From Oceanococcus atlanticus (GTDB taxonomy: Bacteria > Pseudomonadota > Gammaproteobacteria > Nevskiales > Oceanococcaceae): 64,000 nucleotides of DNA. Shown here in pieces: positions 33,393 to 44,044 of this stretch. Below the pieces are notes generated by a model. The model ran no database searches, was not told where the DNA came from, and saw only the letters and a list, made by a program, of their open reading frames with translations. Each line of letters starts with the position of its first letter. Within the stretch, counting starts at the first letter, position 1. A program made the translations under genes and the position numbers. The DNA is taken from assembly GCF_002088235.1 (NCBI RefSeq), contig NZ_AQQV01000003.1, positions 124,001 to 188,000 on the forward strand. The letters are read 5' to 3'.

Positions 33393-34586
33393 ATGTCAGA
33401 CAACGGCTTTGCCGCGCTATTCGACGATGCACTTAATCAGCTGCGCGAGGAGGGCCTGTACAAGCGTGAGCGAACCCTGATTTCGCCTCAAGCCGGGCGT
33501 ATCGCGCTGGCCGATGGTCGTGCAGTGATCAATCTGTGCGCCAACAATTACCTCGGACTGGCGGATGACCCGCGTTTGATCGCCGCCGCGCATGAGGCGC
33601 TCGACAGTCACGGTTTCGGCATGGCCTCGGTGCGCTTCATCTGTGGCACCCAGGATCTGCATCGCAGTCTGGAAACACGTCTGGCGGCCTGGCTGGGCTG
33701 CGAGGATGCGATTCTCTTCCCATCCGCTTTTGATGCCAACGGCGGGGTCTTCGAAGCGTTGTTCAACGAGCAGGACGTGATCATTTCAGATGCGCTCAAT
33801 CACGCCAGCCTGATCGATGGTATCCGCCTGTGCAAGGCTCAGCGCGCGCGTTATCCGAATTGCGATGTGCAGGCGCTGGAAGCGCATTTGCAAGCCCATG
33901 CCGACAAGCGCTTTCGGGTGATCGTAAGCGACGGCGTGTTCTCCATGGATGGCACCATCGCGCCGCTTGACCGGATCTGCGAGCTGGCCGATCGCTACGA
34001 TGCCCTGGTCATGATCGACGACGCGCACGCCCATGGCTTTCTTGGTCCTGGTGGGCGCGGCACGCCGGCGTTTCGTGAGGTGGAAGGGCGCGTCGACATC
34101 ATCACCGGCACGCTGGGCAAAGCGCTGGGCGGCGCCTCTGGTGGTTTCGTGGCCGCGCGGCGTCCCATTGTTGACTGGCTGCGCAATCGGGCGCGCCCCT
34201 ATCTGTTTTCCAACAGCGTGGCACCAGCGTTGGTCGCCGGCGCTATTGAGGCCCTGAATCTGGTGGCGGATGACGATCAGCTGCGCGCGCGGCTGTTCGA
34301 CAACACGCGCTACTGGCGCGATGGCTTGCACCGGCTGGGTTTCACCCTCAAACCGGGCGAGCATCCGATCGTGCCGGTCATGCTGGGCGATGCACAGCTG
34401 GCCAGCCGCATGGCCGATGAACTGCTGGCCTTGGGCGTATACGTGATCGGTTTTTCCTATCCGGTGGTGCCGCACGAGCAGGCGCGTATTCGTACGCAAA
34501 TGTCGGCCGCGCTGGACCGGCGTCAGCTGGATCAGGCGCTTGAGGCCTTTGCCACGGTCGGACGCGCGCTGGGAGTGATCGCATGA
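33393..34586 (+). CDS. kbl: Glycine C-acetyltransferase (2-amino-3-ketobutyrate CoA ligase)
   Basis: 397-residue PLP enzyme that splits 2-amino-3-oxobutyrate with CoA into glycine and acetyl-CoA. The cofactor lysine lies in [18 protein letters not shown], and [11 protein letters not shown] and [10 protein letters not shown] are typical of the alpha-oxoamine synthase family. It is coupled by ATGA to tdh, which supplies its unstable substrate from threonine. Confidence 0.96.
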   Translation: MSDNGFAALFDDALNQLREEGLYKRERTLISPQAGRIALADGRAVINLCANNYLGLADDPRLIAAAHEALDSHGFGMASVRFICGTQDLHRSLETRLAAWLGCEDAILFPSAFDANGGVFEALFNEQDVIISDALNHASLIDGIRLCKAQRARYPNCDVQALEAHLQAHADKRFRVIVSDGVFSMDGTIAPLDRICELADRYDALVMIDDAHAHGFLGPGGRGTPAFREVEGRVDIITGTLGKALGGASGGFVAARRPIVDWLRNRARPYLFSNSVAPALVAGAIEALNLVADDDQLRARLFDNTRYWRDGLHRLGFTLKPGEHPIVPVMLGDAQLASRMADELLALGVYVIGFSYPVVPHEQARIRTQMSAALDRRQLDQALEAFATVGRALGVIA

Positions 34587-35620
34587 GCGCGCAGATGCAC
34601 GCCCTGTCCAAGCTCAAGCCTGAGCCGGGCATCTGGCAGGTCGAGGTCGAGATTCCCCAGCCGGGGCCCAACGATGTGTTGATCGAGGTGGCTGTCAGCG
34701 CCATCTGCGGTACGGACATGCACATCTATAACTGGGACGACTGGGCCCAGCACACCATTCCCGTGCCGATGGTGGTCGGACATGAGTTCGTCGGACGGGT
34801 CGCTGCACTGGGCTCGCATGTCGACGGTCTGCAGCTCGGTCAGCGGGTTTCCGGCGAAGGCCATATCACCTGCGGGTATTGCCGCAATTGCCGGGCCGGC
34901 ACCCGTCATCTGTGCCGCAACACCATTGGCGTCGGGGTTAATCGACCAGGCAGTTTTGCCCAGTATCTGATGATCCCGGCGGTCAATGTGTTCCCGATTC
35001 CCGATGCGGTTGACGACCGCCATGCGGCGATCTTCGACCCTCTGGGTAACGCGGTGCATACCGCGCTGGCGTTCAATCTGGTCGGAGAGGATGTGCTGAT
35101 CACCGGCGCCGGACCGATTGGCCTGATGGCCGCGGCGGTGGCCCGGCATGTGGGTGCACGCCACGTGGTGATCACCGACGTGAATGACTATCGCCTGGAT
35201 CTGGGCCGGCAGATGGGTGCTGATCGGGTGGTCAATGTGAGTCGTGAAGCCCTGCCCGAGGTGATGCGCGATCTGGGCATGCGCGAGGGTTTCGATGTGG
35301 GTCTGGAAATGTCCGGCAACGCCGCCGCCATGGACCAGATGTTCAGCGTCATGAACCACGGCGGACGCATCGCCCAGCTGGGTATACCCGCAGCGCCGGT
35401 CGCCCTGGACTATGAAAAGCTGGTGTTCAAGGGTCTCACCCTCAAGGGTATTTACGGCCGCGAAATGTTTGAAACCTGGTACAAGATGACGGCGATGCTG
35501 GAGTCCGGCCTGAACATTGATCCGGTCATCACCCACGAATTTTCCATCACTGATTTTCAGCAGGGATTTGACGCCATGGCCTCGGGCCAGTCCGGCAAGG
35601 TCCTGCTGAACTGGAACTGA
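34583..35620 (+). CDS. tdh: L-threonine 3-dehydrogenase
   Basis: 345-residue zinc medium-chain dehydrogenase that oxidises threonine to 2-amino-3-oxobutyrate using NAD. Catalytic zinc region: [15 protein letters not shown] and GHEFVG. Structural zinc: [15 protein letters not shown] (four cysteines). Rossmann motif: [18 protein letters not shown]. It forms with kbl the threonine-to-glycine route. Confidence 0.96.
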   Translation: MSAQMHALSKLKPEPGIWQVEVEIPQPGPNDVLIEVAVSAICGTDMHIYNWDDWAQHTIPVPMVVGHEFVGRVAALGSHVDGLQLGQRVSGEGHITCGYCRNCRAGTRHLCRNTIGVGVNRPGSFAQYLMIPAVNVFPIPDAVDDRHAAIFDPLGNAVHTALAFNLVGEDVLITGAGPIGLMAAAVARHVGARHVVITDVNDYRLDLGRQMGADRVVNVSREALPEVMRDLGMREGFDVGLEMSGNAAAMDQMFSVMNHGGRIAQLGIPAAPVALDYEKLVFKGLTLKGIYGREMFETWYKMTAMLESGLNIDPVITHEFSITDFQQGFDAMASGQSGKVLLNWN

Positions 35621-35621
35621 T

Positions 35622-37133
35622 ATGAGCACTTTCGATCTGGCCGCGGCTCGTGGCTTCATTGACCAGCGCTGGGACGAGCAGATCGTGCCCGAGCTGATTG
35701 AGTACATCCGAATCCCCAACAAGTCGCCGATGTTTGACGCGCGCTGGCGCGAGAACGGATACATGGAGCAGGTGGTCGAGCAATTCGCGCGCTGGTGCCG
35801 GGGCTGTATCGAGGCCGGCGAGCTGCGCGGTGCCCAGGTCGAGGTGGTGCGTCTTGAGGGGCGCACACCGCTGCTGCTGATCGAAATTGAGGGTGATCCG
35901 AACTGCAGCGATACGGTGCTGATGTATGGCCATCTGGACAAGCAACCGGAGATGGAAGGCTGGTCGGATGGGCTGGGGCCGTGGGAGCCGGTGCTGCGCA
36001 ATGACAAGCTTTACGGCCGCGGTGGCGCCGATGATGGTTATGCCTGCTTCGCCTCGTTGACCGCCCTGATGGCGCTGCAGGCGCAAGGTGTGGCGCATGC
36101 CCGTTGTGTGGTCATGATCGAAGCCTGTGAGGAGTCGGGCAGTCCGGATTTGCCGTATTACGTCGACCATCTGGCCGAACGGATTGGCGCGCCGTCGCTG
36201 GTGGTGTGCCTGGATTCCGGTGCTGGCAACTACGAGCAGATGTGGCTGACCACCTCGCTGCGCGGCAACCTGGCTGGCGAGCTGCGCGTCGACATTCTGG
36301 AGGAGGGTGTTCACTCCGGGGCGGCCAGCGGCGCGGTGGCGTCCAGTTTCCGGATCGCCAACCAGCTCATCGCGCGGCTTGAAGATCGCGACAGCGGACG
36401 TTTGATTCCGGACTGGTTGCATGTCGAGATTCCACAGGAACGTATTGATCAGGCCGAGCAGGCAGCCGCCATTCTCGGCCCGGCCCTGTTCGAGACCTTT
36501 CCGCTGGTCAGTGGCGCGCACCTGATGAGCGCCGTTGGGGCGGAGCTGATCCTCAACCGCACTTGGTGCGGCACGCTGTCATACACCGGTGTGGGCGGCA
36601 TGCCCGCGCTGGCCGATGCCGGCAATGTCTTGCGTCCGCACACCAGTCTGATGCTGTCCTTCCGTTTTCCGCCGACTCTGGATGGTGACGAGGCCAGCGC
36701 CCGGATCAAGCAGGTGCTGGAGAGCGATCCACCTTATGGTGCCAAAGTCAGCTTCCGGGCCGACAAAGCGGCCAGCGGCTGGCATGCGCCGCCCTTGGCC
36801 GCCTGGCTGCAAACGGCCGTTGATGGCGCCTCCGAGCGGGCCTACGGCAAGCCAGCGGCGATGATGGGCGAGGGTGGTTCAATTCCGTTCATGGGTATGT
36901 TGGGCGAGAAGTTTCCCAGTGCCCAGTTCGTGATCACAGGCGTGCTCGGGCCGGGTTCCAACGCGCACGGGCCGAATGAGTTTCTGCACATTCCGTTCGC
37001 CCGTCGCCTGACGCTGGCCGTGGCCGACATCCTTGAGCAGCATCGCGCGGCCAGCGCAGCCGGTTTGATCGATTCCAGCGCAACGGCCACTGCAGTCGCC
37101 GGTCATCGTCATTTCGACGAAAGCTGCTGTTGA
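35622..37133 (+). CDS. M20-family metallopeptidase (dipeptidase-like)
   Basis: 503 residues. Dizinc peptidase motifs: YGHLDKQPEMEGW (first His/Asp), YGRGGADDGYA (bridging Asp), EACEESGSPDL (general-base Glu and ligand) and a dimerisation domain containing EEGVHSGAASGA. It resembles CNDP-type dipeptidases, which act on short peptides in the cytosol. It follows tdh by one base, so the operon probably links peptide breakdown to amino-acid catabolism. GGAA lies five bases before the ATG. Confidence 0.9.
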   Translation: MSTFDLAAARGFIDQRWDEQIVPELIEYIRIPNKSPMFDARWRENGYMEQVVEQFARWCRGCIEAGELRGAQVEVVRLEGRTPLLLIEIEGDPNCSDTVLMYGHLDKQPEMEGWSDGLGPWEPVLRNDKLYGRGGADDGYACFASLTALMALQAQGVAHARCVVMIEACEESGSPDLPYYVDHLAERIGAPSLVVCLDSGAGNYEQMWLTTSLRGNLAGELRVDILEEGVHSGAASGAVASSFRIANQLIARLEDRDSGRLIPDWLHVEIPQERIDQAEQAAAILGPALFETFPLVSGAHLMSAVGAELILNRTWCGTLSYTGVGGMPALADAGNVLRPHTSLMLSFRFPPTLDGDEASARIKQVLESDPPYGAKVSFRADKAASGWHAPPLAAWLQTAVDGASERAYGKPAAMMGEGGSIPFMGMLGEKFPSAQFVITGVLGPGSNAHGPNEFLHIPFARRLTLAVADILEQHRAASAAGLIDSSATATAVAGHRHFDESCC

Positions 37134-37187
37134 CCCGGGCCGCGCCTCGGTCAATGCTGGCGGGCCAGAAACCGGAGGAGACCGGGT

Positions 37188-37784
37188 GTGAACGAGATTG
37201 AAAAGCTCGAAAAGCAGATATTTGAACTTAAGAAACAGCTGCGCGATTTACGCGCCAGCAGTGAACCTCAGCGTATTCAGAACTACGCCCTGCGCGATCT
37301 GAGTGGTGAACTCAGCCTGCTCGACCTGTTCGGTGAAAAGAGCATTCTGTTCGTGATTCACAATATGGGGCAGGGCTGCCGCTATTGCACCTTGTGGGCG
37401 GATGGGCTGAATGGCTTCGTGCCGCATCTGGAGGATAAATTCGCGCTGGCTATGGTGTCCAAGGACAGCCCCGATGAGCAGCGGCGTATGGCTAACGCAC
37501 GCGGTTGGCGTTTCCGCATGGCCTCACATGCCGGTTCCAGCTATGCGCAAGAACAGACGGTGTGTCCGGGTGAGGACAACTACCCCGGTATCGTCTGCTA
37601 TCGCCGCGATGGCGAACGCATCTTCCGCATGAATGCAGCCAGCTTTGGGCCCGGCGATGACTACTGCTCCATGTGGAGCATACTGGCGCTCGCCGGCCAT
37701 GATGAAAGTTCATGGACGCCGCAGTACAGCTACTGGAAACGTCCGTCGACCATGGACGATGGTGGGCTCAACCTTGACGACTGA
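37188..37784 (+). CDS. DUF899 thioredoxin-fold protein
   Basis: 198 residues: a short coiled coil (about 1-28), then a thioredoxin-like fold with FVIHNMGQGCRYCTLWADGLNG, giving a CxxC pair at Cys64 and Cys67 as in the DUF899/AhpC-like family. A redox or peroxidase role is inferred from the fold. GGAGGAG lies seven bases before the GTG start. A terminator follows the gene, and it may be the last member of the kbl-tdh-peptidase operon. Confidence 0.85.
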   Translation: MNEIEKLEKQIFELKKQLRDLRASSEPQRIQNYALRDLSGELSLLDLFGEKSILFVIHNMGQGCRYCTLWADGLNGFVPHLEDKFALAMVSKDSPDEQRRMANARGWRFRMASHAGSSYAQEQTVCPGEDNYPGIVCYRRDGERIFRMNAASFGPGDDYCSMWSILALAGHDESSWTPQYSYWKRPSTMDDGGLNLDD

Positions 37785-37811
37785 GCTATCTGAGCAGTAA
37801 CAGGCGTACAT

Positions 37812-37839
37812 AAAAAAGGGCTCCGAGGAGCCCTTTTTT
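37812..37839. terminator. Bidirectional terminator
   Basis: AAAAAAGGGCTCC and GGAGCCCTTTTTT form a stem separating the DUF899 gene from the convergent Ig-like lipoprotein gene; A and T tracts serve both directions. Confidence 0.92.
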
Positions 37840-37854
37840 GTGCGCTTTGTTCGC

Positions 37855-40800
37855 TTATGGAGTCACGGTGAGGGAGGTTGAGGCCTCAACATCACTGCCC
37901 GGGTCAGCTGCACGAATGCTCGTGACACCATCGGCAACGCCTGTGGCCAGCCCGGCGTTCATGCCGCCGTTTTCGATGGTGGCGATGCTTTCATCCAGGG
38001 ACGACCAGTTCACCGACGCGGTGATGTCTTCTGCCGGGCGTCCATCGGAGTAATTCCCCATGGCGGTGAATTGCAGGTCGTCGCCTGCGGCAACGCTGTC
38101 GTTGGCGGGACTGATCTGGATTGAGACCAGTTCGCCATCGGTGACCTGTACATCGGATGTGTCAGTGATGCCGTCAGCCTGCGCGGAGATGGTAACAATA
38201 CCGCCAACCGAGGCATCCGTCTTGACGAACACGAGGCCTTCAAAGCCAGTCGCATTACTGACGTCCGCAAGTGCCGGATCGGAAGAACTCCAGGTCACCT
38301 GATCGGTCACGTCAACATCGGTCGCGCCATCGCTGAACGAGGCCATTGCGGTGAACTGGCGGTTCGTGCCCTGTGCCTGATCGGTCGGGTCATCGTTGGG
38401 CGTGATGGTGATGCTGGTGATGACAGCGTCGGTCACCGTCAAGGTGATTGCGTTGCTGTCGATACCATCGTCACCGGCGGCGATCTGGGTCACGCCTGAA
38501 CTCAGCCCTTCGGCTTCACCTTCGTTCGGATCCACATTGCTGATACTGGCTACAGAGGCTGCCGAGGAGACCCAGGTCACCGAGTCGGTGACATCAACCG
38601 GGTTGACTCGGCCAGGATCGTCGGAGTAGTAACCGGTTGCAGTGAACGCCAGTGTTTGCCCTTCAGCAATGCTGGTCACACCACCTGCAGAACTAATATC
38701 GATCTGCTCCAGAATGGCATCAGTCACGGTCAAGCCGGTGGACGCAGACTCCCCGCTGGTCGGGTCGGTTGCGGTAATCGTGACATTACCAAGAGCGGTG
38801 GCCGTGGCTACGCCGTCGGCGCCGATCGTGGCGTTACCATCCATGTTAGGGGTAGCGGTCCAGTTAACGCTGTCAGTCACGTCGAGCACGGCACCGTTGG
38901 TGTAGGTCCCTGTGGCGGTGTAGGCCACTTCGTTACCGTTGGGCACGGAGCTGTCCAGCGGCGAAATTTCCAGCGTGGCTATCTGCTCATTGCTGACCGT
39001 GACAGTGATGTCATCGTTGGTTTCGGTGGCATTGCCAGGATGCGTGTGCTTGGCACGAATGCTGGTGGTGCCCAGATTGCGTGCATTCAGCATGCCGGTC
39101 TGGCTGACCGATGCGATACCCGCGCTATCTGAGGTCCAGGACACCTGATCAGACAAGTCACGTGCTGGCACGGTATGGCTGAATGTGCCCACGGCAGCCA
39201 ACGGGGTTTGCAGACCTTTCGGCAAATCCAGCGGACCGCTGTTGCCTTCGTTGCTAATGGTCAGCGAGTCCAGGGTTGCAACCGTGACCTTCATCGTTGC
39301 CGAGGCAAACTCTCCGTCCAGTACCGCCTGTATTGAAAACGTGGAGCTATCGCCAGGCACGCTGCCCGCCGGCGCTTTGCTCAGCGCGCGCCCGGAGTTG
39401 GCTCCGATGTTGCTGATGCTTGCCCAGTCCGCATCGGACGACGACCAGTTGACGTCGTCCGTGATATCACGGTTGCTGCCATCGGAGTAGAGCCCGGTTG
39501 CGCTGTAACGCACATAGATACCGTCTGCGAGGTTGACGTTGGCAGGCTGAATCTGAATGCTCTGCAGCAGGGCATCGGTGACCGTGAGCACACTGCTGCC
39601 CGAGAACTCGCCCTGCGTGGCAGTAATGGTCGCGCTGCCCTGGACATTGCCGCTGGCCAGACCTTTATTACCGCTTTGGTTGCTCACAATGGCGACGTTT
39701 TCGTTCGAGGACGACCACTGCACATTGGCGGTGATGTTCTGCTCGGTGTTGTCGCTGTAGCGGCCGGTTGCGGTGAATTGCTGGGATTGCTGAGCAGGGA
39801 CGCTCGGGTTCACCGGCGTCACGCTGATGCTTTGCAGCACCGCAGCCGTCACGGTAATGGGCAGGTCGCCGCTCACGCCTTCAAGGGTTGCTGTGATGTC
39901 AGTTTGACCCACGCCTTGGCCGGTGACCAAGCCTTTGGAGGCTGCGTCGTTGCTCACTGTGGCAATCGCATCGTTGGCCGAGGTCCAGGTTGCCAATGTG
40001 GTGACGTCATCGGTAGAGCCGTCGGCATAGTTGGCAACAGCGATAAGCTGCTCGGTGGTCCCGTTGGCAAAGGACGCACTGTTGCTCGCGCTGACAATGA
40101 TGCTGCTGACGGTGGTGTTGGGGTTGACCGTAAGCTGGGTCGTCTGCGTGAAACCGGCATAGGTGGCGGTCACGGTGACGCTGCCTTCAGCCTGTGGTTG
40201 CGCCAGACCTTCTTCGCCGCTCAGGTTGCTGAAGCTGACGATCTGCTGATCATCGCTATCCCAGGTGGTGCTGCTGGTGACGTCCTGGGTGCTGTTGTCA
40301 GTGAAGGTGGCCGTAGCGCTGAATTGCTGGGTGCGATTGAGTGCAACCGAGCTGTCCAGCGGTTCGATTGCCAGCGCGGTCGGTGTTGCGCTGGTCACGG
40401 TCAGTACGGTCGTGACCGGCGTTTCGTTCTGCAGGGTTGCCGTGATCGTGGTTTGTCCCACGTCCAGCGCAGTGGCTTCGCCGCGGTTGGCCGCCAAATC
40501 GCTGATAACTGCCACGGTTTCGTCGGAGCTTTCCCAGCTGACATCGGAGGTCACATCTTCATTGCTGCCATCAGAATAAATGGCCGTGGCGGCGAACTGC
40601 TGCTTGGTGCCGTCAGCAATGCTCGGATTCGCCGGATCAATTTCAAGGCGATCCAGCACCGCGTCAGTCACGGTCATTACGGTGGACTGTGAGGTGCCAC
40701 TGAAGCTGGCTCGGATCGTGGCTGTACCGACGGCCTGGGCGGTGGCGATGCCTTTGCTGCCGGCCGTTGAACTGACACTGGCCACATTGGGGTTGTCGCT

Positions 40801-41598
40801 CAACCAGTCTGCATCTTCGGTGACATCTTGCGTGGAGCCATCGGCGAAGTTGGCTTGAAGAGCGAAATCAACGGTGCGGCCGTTGGCTATCGACGGTGAC
40901 GACGGACTTAAGGTCAGGCTTTGCAAAGCAACGCCCTGAACCGTGATGGTCGCGCTGTCAGTGAAGTCCCCGAAACTGGCGTTCAAGGTGGTTGAGCCAA
41001 CTTCTACTGCATTGACACGTGCGCTGGCACTGTCGGGCCGGGTGACGGTTGCAATGTCGGTGTTTGCAACGCTCAGCGTTGCATCTTCGGTGACATCCAG
41101 CGTGGTGCCGTCACTGTAGCGGGCGCTGATCGTGATATCACGGCTGGTGCCCTTGACCAGACTGATGGACGCAGGGTTGATATCGATGCGTTCCAGTGTG
41201 GCATCGAGCACCGTAAAGCTGATGTCGGTGGAAACGCCCCGAAAGCTTGCGGTGATGGTGGCATTGCCGGAATTGGCGCCAAATACCAAGCCTTTCGTGC
41301 CCGCCGTATTGCTGACGTTGGCAATATCGTTGTTGGATGAAGACCAGTCAGCCAGTTCGGTCACGTCAAAATTGCGAACGGCCTTGCTGGTGCCGTCGTC
41401 AAAACTGGCAATCAGATTGAGTTGGGTCGAGCTGTCTTCGGAGGCGACAGCCTGCAATGTGTTTTGCTGAAACTGCACACTGCTGGGTGCCCCGCTTGGA
41501 ATGCCTGTGGTGATCGGGCCGTTGTTGCTGCTGCATGCAGCAACGAACAGCATCACAAACGCGACAAAAAAGTGACGACTGTATGCAATCTGATTCAT
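37855..41598 (-). CDS. Lipoprotein of 13 tandem bacterial Ig-like (BIG2) domains
   Basis: 1247 residues. A lipoprotein signal ends FVAAC, and then about thirteen repeats of 85-97 residues fill the rest. Each repeat follows the BIG2 pattern: L-x-x-I-x-I-x-P at the start, FTATGxYSDG, DVTxxVxWxSS, ASVSN, a central Gly-Leu, then TITA and VTVTDA. Repeats 8, 9, 11 and 12 carry small insertions. No enzymatic, sorting or autotransporter domain is visible at the end, so it may be a surface-exposed stalk or adhesin, or bind polysaccharide. AGGGGAATC precedes the chosen ATG; the upstream extension has no signal peptide. Confidence 0.88.
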   Translation of the reverse strand: MNQIAYSRHFFVAFVMLFVAACSSNNGPITTGIPSGAPSSVQFQQNTLQAVASEDSSTQLNLIASFDDGTSKAVRNFDVTELADWSSSNNDIANVSNTAGTKGLVFGANSGNATITASFRGVSTDISFTVLDATLERIDINPASISLVKGTSRDITISARYSDGTTLDVTEDATLSVANTDIATVTRPDSASARVNAVEVGSTTLNASFGDFTDSATITVQGVALQSLTLSPSSPSIANGRTVDFALQANFADGSTQDVTEDADWLSDNPNVASVSSTAGSKGIATAQAVGTATIRASFSGTSQSTVMTVTDAVLDRLEIDPANPSIADGTKQQFAATAIYSDGSNEDVTSDVSWESSDETVAVISDLAANRGEATALDVGQTTITATLQNETPVTTVLTVTSATPTALAIEPLDSSVALNRTQQFSATATFTDNSTQDVTSSTTWDSDDQQIVSFSNLSGEEGLAQPQAEGSVTVTATYAGFTQTTQLTVNPNTTVSSIIVSASNSASFANGTTEQLIAVANYADGSTDDVTTLATWTSANDAIATVSNDAASKGLVTGQGVGQTDITATLEGVSGDLPITVTAAVLQSISVTPVNPSVPAQQSQQFTATGRYSDNTEQNITANVQWSSSNENVAIVSNQSGNKGLASGNVQGSATITATQGEFSGSSVLTVTDALLQSIQIQPANVNLADGIYVRYSATGLYSDGSNRDITDDVNWSSSDADWASISNIGANSGRALSKAPAGSVPGDSSTFSIQAVLDGEFASATMKVTVATLDSLTISNEGNSGPLDLPKGLQTPLAAVGTFSHTVPARDLSDQVSWTSDSAGIASVSQTGMLNARNLGTTSIRAKHTHPGNATETNDDITVTVSNEQIATLEISPLDSSVPNGNEVAYTATGTYTNGAVLDVTDSVNWTATPNMDGNATIGADGVATATALGNVTITATDPTSGESASTGLTVTDAILEQIDISSAGGVTSIAEGQTLAFTATGYYSDDPGRVNPVDVTDSVTWVSSAASVASISNVDPNEGEAEGLSSGVTQIAAGDDGIDSNAITLTVTDAVITSITITPNDDPTDQAQGTNRQFTAMASFSDGATDVDVTDQVTWSSSDPALADVSNATGFEGLVFVKTDASVGGIVTISAQADGITDTSDVQVTDGELVSIQISPANDSVAAGDDLQFTAMGNYSDGRPAEDITASVNWSSLDESIATIENGGMNAGLATGVADGVTSIRAADPGSDVEASTSLTVTP

Positions 41599-41917
41599 GA
41601 TTCCCCTGCCCATGATTTGGCTTGTCGGATTAGCTGGAACAGCTGATCTACTTGAGATTTTTGTCAAGAATACATGGACATTCCTTTGAAATAAAGGAAT
41701 TTACGGTGTGGCGAGGGGCGTATTTTGCGGGTTAAAAAAACAGGCTAAAGAAAACCACACCTATAAAGTGTCCGCGTTAGGGTTCGACTGTTTTTTGACG
41801 CTCGCAATCGCGCGGCGGCAATTTAAGCCCAAACACGTCAATTTGATTGAGCGTTTGTCGGTGAAAATTACAGGCCGTGTGGTATAGCCCCGGGCATGCC
41901 CTGCCAGAGCAACGCGA
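41599..41917 (-). other. AT-richer leader region with two stem-loops upstream of the Ig-like lipoprotein
   Basis: 319 bases between the lipoprotein start and the end of sdaA, with no convincing gene. It holds CTTGA-N8-TCAAG at 41651-41668 and a perfect ATTCCTTT-N5-AAAGGAAT at 41680-41700, in a locally AT-rich patch. Read leftward they would lie 50-100 bases before the lipoprotein ATG, in a leader or promoter. No T-run marks either as a strong terminator for sdaA. Confidence 0.4.
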
Positions 41918-43354
41918 TCAACACTCGGTGTGGTTGACCGCAATATTGACCGCCAGTCCGCCCTGTGAGGTTTCCTTGTATTTGCTGTGCATGTCGCGCG
42001 CGGTGTCGGCCAGGGTGCGTATCACCTCGTCCAGCGAGACACGGGCCTCATCCGGTGCGCGCGCCAGGGCCAGATGGGCCGCGTTCACGGCTTTGATTGC
42101 ACCCATGGCGTTGCGTTCTATACACGGGATCTGAACCAGGCCGGCGACCGGGTCGCAGGTCATGCCGAGGTGATGCTCCATGGCAATTTCGGCCGCAACC
42201 AGGGCTTGTGCCACACTGCCACCCATGGCCTCGGTGAGTGCCGCAGCGGCCATCGCCGAAGACACCCCGATTTCGGCCTGGCATCCACCCGCGGCGGCTG
42301 AGATGGTCGCCCCCTTCTTGAAATGAGTGCCGATTTCCCCGGCGACGAGCAGAAAGTTTTCGATCAGACGGGTATCGTCCGCGGCCGCCTGGCTGCACAG
42401 CAAATGCATCAACACGGCCGGTATGACGCCGGCCGCGCCATTGGTCGGTGCGGTTACGATGCGTCCGAAGCTAGCGTTCTCCTCGTTCACGGCCAGTGCG
42501 AACATGCTGAGGCCGCGCAGGGTCGTGCCGAAATCCTGGTGCGCGCGCCGCAAGCTCTGGAGCCATTGCTGCGGACTGTTCGCGGCTGCGCGGCTGTCGG
42601 CCTCACCCAGCAGCTGCTGATTCATCGCCGCCGCGCGACGGACCACATGCAGTCCGCCGGGCAGTTCGCCTTGGCGATAACAGCCCTGATGCATGGCGCT
42701 GAGCATGACCTGCCACAGCTGTGCGAGCTGGGCATCAATGGCGGCATCGTCGCGCCAAGCGCGTTCATTGGCGCGAACCATGTCGGCGATGCTGAGCGCG
42801 TTGCTGCGACAGTGTTCGAGCAGATCAGTCGCACGGCTGCAAGGGTAAGGTAATGATGGTCCACTGGCGCTGGTGTGGGTGTCGTCGTCGGCCACCACGA
42901 AGCCGCCGCCCACCGAATAATACGTACGGGTGAACACCTCGCCCAAAGCCAGCTCAGCGTGACAGCGCAAGGCATTGGCATGGCCGGGCAGGGCGCTGTC
43001 GGCGCGAAATATGATGTCCTGCTGCGGGGTGAAGCGGCATACACGAGCGTGCGGCAGATGAATCTCGCCGTGGGGCTTGAGAGTTTCCAGCAAGGCGCCA
43101 ATGCGGTTGGTGTCGATGCTTTCAGGGTCCTGGCCGAGCAAGGCCAGTTGCACGGCCATGTCGGTGCCATGACCTTTTCCAGTCAAGCCCAGCGAGCCAA
43201 ACAGTTCGACGCGTAGGCGCTGTATTTCGCTATCGCCGGGCAGCTCCTGCACAAAGCGCTGTATGGCACGCCATGGCCCCAGCGTGTGGGAACTGGACGG
43301 GCCGATGCCGATCTTGAGCATCTCGAACACGCTGATGCTGTAGTGCGCGCTCAT
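41918..43354 (-). CDS. sdaA: L-serine ammonia-lyase (iron-sulfur)
   Basis: 478-residue single-chain enzyme converting L-serine to pyruvate and ammonia. N-terminal [20 protein letters not shown] is the family start. The [4Fe-4S] cysteines are in GGCQAE, MTCDPV and IPCIERN in the C-terminal part. With kbl/tdh it lets the cell run threonine or glycine and serine into central metabolism. No clear ribosome site precedes the ATG. Confidence 0.95.
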   Translation of the reverse strand: MSAHYSISVFEMLKIGIGPSSSHTLGPWRAIQRFVQELPGDSEIQRLRVELFGSLGLTGKGHGTDMAVQLALLGQDPESIDTNRIGALLETLKPHGEIHLPHARVCRFTPQQDIIFRADSALPGHANALRCHAELALGEVFTRTYYSVGGGFVVADDDTHTSASGPSLPYPCSRATDLLEHCRSNALSIADMVRANERAWRDDAAIDAQLAQLWQVMLSAMHQGCYRQGELPGGLHVVRRAAAMNQQLLGEADSRAAANSPQQWLQSLRRAHQDFGTTLRGLSMFALAVNEENASFGRIVTAPTNGAAGVIPAVLMHLLCSQAAADDTRLIENFLLVAGEIGTHFKKGATISAAAGGCQAEIGVSSAMAAAALTEAMGGSVAQALVAAEIAMEHHLGMTCDPVAGLVQIPCIERNAMGAIKAVNAAHLALARAPDEARVSLDEVIRTLADTARDMHSKYKETSQGGLAVNIAVNHTEC

Positions 43355-43369
43355 GAAAGGTGGCGGGTT

Positions 43370-44014
43370 TCAGCCGCGGTAAGCCTTGCGGTAGGCCGTG
43401 CCGCCCAGCACATTGAGATAGCTCTGCAAATTCTGCTCGCGAATTGCGGTCGGTTCTTCCACCCCGATCGTGTAGTAGCCGATCTGGTGGGTGTAGAACA
43501 CGCGCGCTCGCACCCGCGCTTCGGTGCACGGATAGCCCAGCCCGGAAAAGACCTGCTCCAGCGAGGCGATGCGTTCGTCATCAACCTGATGCACGACTTC
43601 TGCAACCGGCTTGGATACACGAGCCCATTCGCGGATGGCCATGTCAAATTGCGGATCAAAGCCGAGTTCGTGAATCAGATTGCCGCAGATTGCGTCCAGG
43701 GTCTGAGCCGCATGATCAACCGAGTCGACCTGCATTTCTCGCGGAGTGAACAGATTCTGTTCGCGCCAGCTGTCGAGCAGGGCCTCAAGCAGACCGTGGT
43801 GGTTCTTGAAATGGTAGTAGAATCCGCCGCGGGTTACGTTGAGGCGCTTGGCCAGTCGGTCGACCTTGACCGCGCCGATGCCTTCTTCGATCAGCACCAC
43901 CTTGGCGCATTCGATCCAGCCTTCGCGTGTAACCTTGATATTGCCTTTGCGGCCTGGCGCGGGAATCGACAATTCACGCTTCTGGCGTTTGCGCGCGCTG
44001 AGGTTGTTGGCCAT
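43370..44014 (-). CDS. TetR/AcrR-family regulator
   Basis: 214 residues; the helix-turn-helix lies at about 28-70 (VDRLAKRLNVTRGGFYYHFKN) after a basic Lys/Arg-rich start. The C-terminal ligand domain is generic. It is divergent from the D-amino-acid-dehydrogenase-like gene, with a GTAC palindrome between the starts, so it probably represses that gene and itself. The reading frame continues far upstream over the neighbour; the ATG at 44014 is taken because it clears that gene. Confidence 0.85.
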   Translation of the reverse strand: MANNLSARKRQKRELSIPAPGRKGNIKVTREGWIECAKVVLIEEGIGAVKVDRLAKRLNVTRGGFYYHFKNHHGLLEALLDSWREQNLFTPREMQVDSVDHAAQTLDAICGNLIHELGFDPQFDMAIREWARVSKPVAEVVHQVDDERIASLEQVFSGLGYPCTEARVRARVFYTHQIGYYTIGVEEPTAIREQNLQSYLNVLGGTAYRKAYRG

Positions 44015-44044
44015 GTTGTTGTTGTCGAGTGTTCGATACACAGT

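Noticed and set aside
34532-36007. Open frame of 491 codons on the minus strand under kbl/tdh/M20 genes
   Set aside because: It covers parts of three well-supported genes and shows only low-complexity, His/Gln-rich shadow composition.
37855-41598. Tandem repeats read as a CRISPR or satellite array
   Set aside because: The repetition is at protein level (Ig-like domains of 85-97 residues); the DNA units are not identical and have no spacer pattern.
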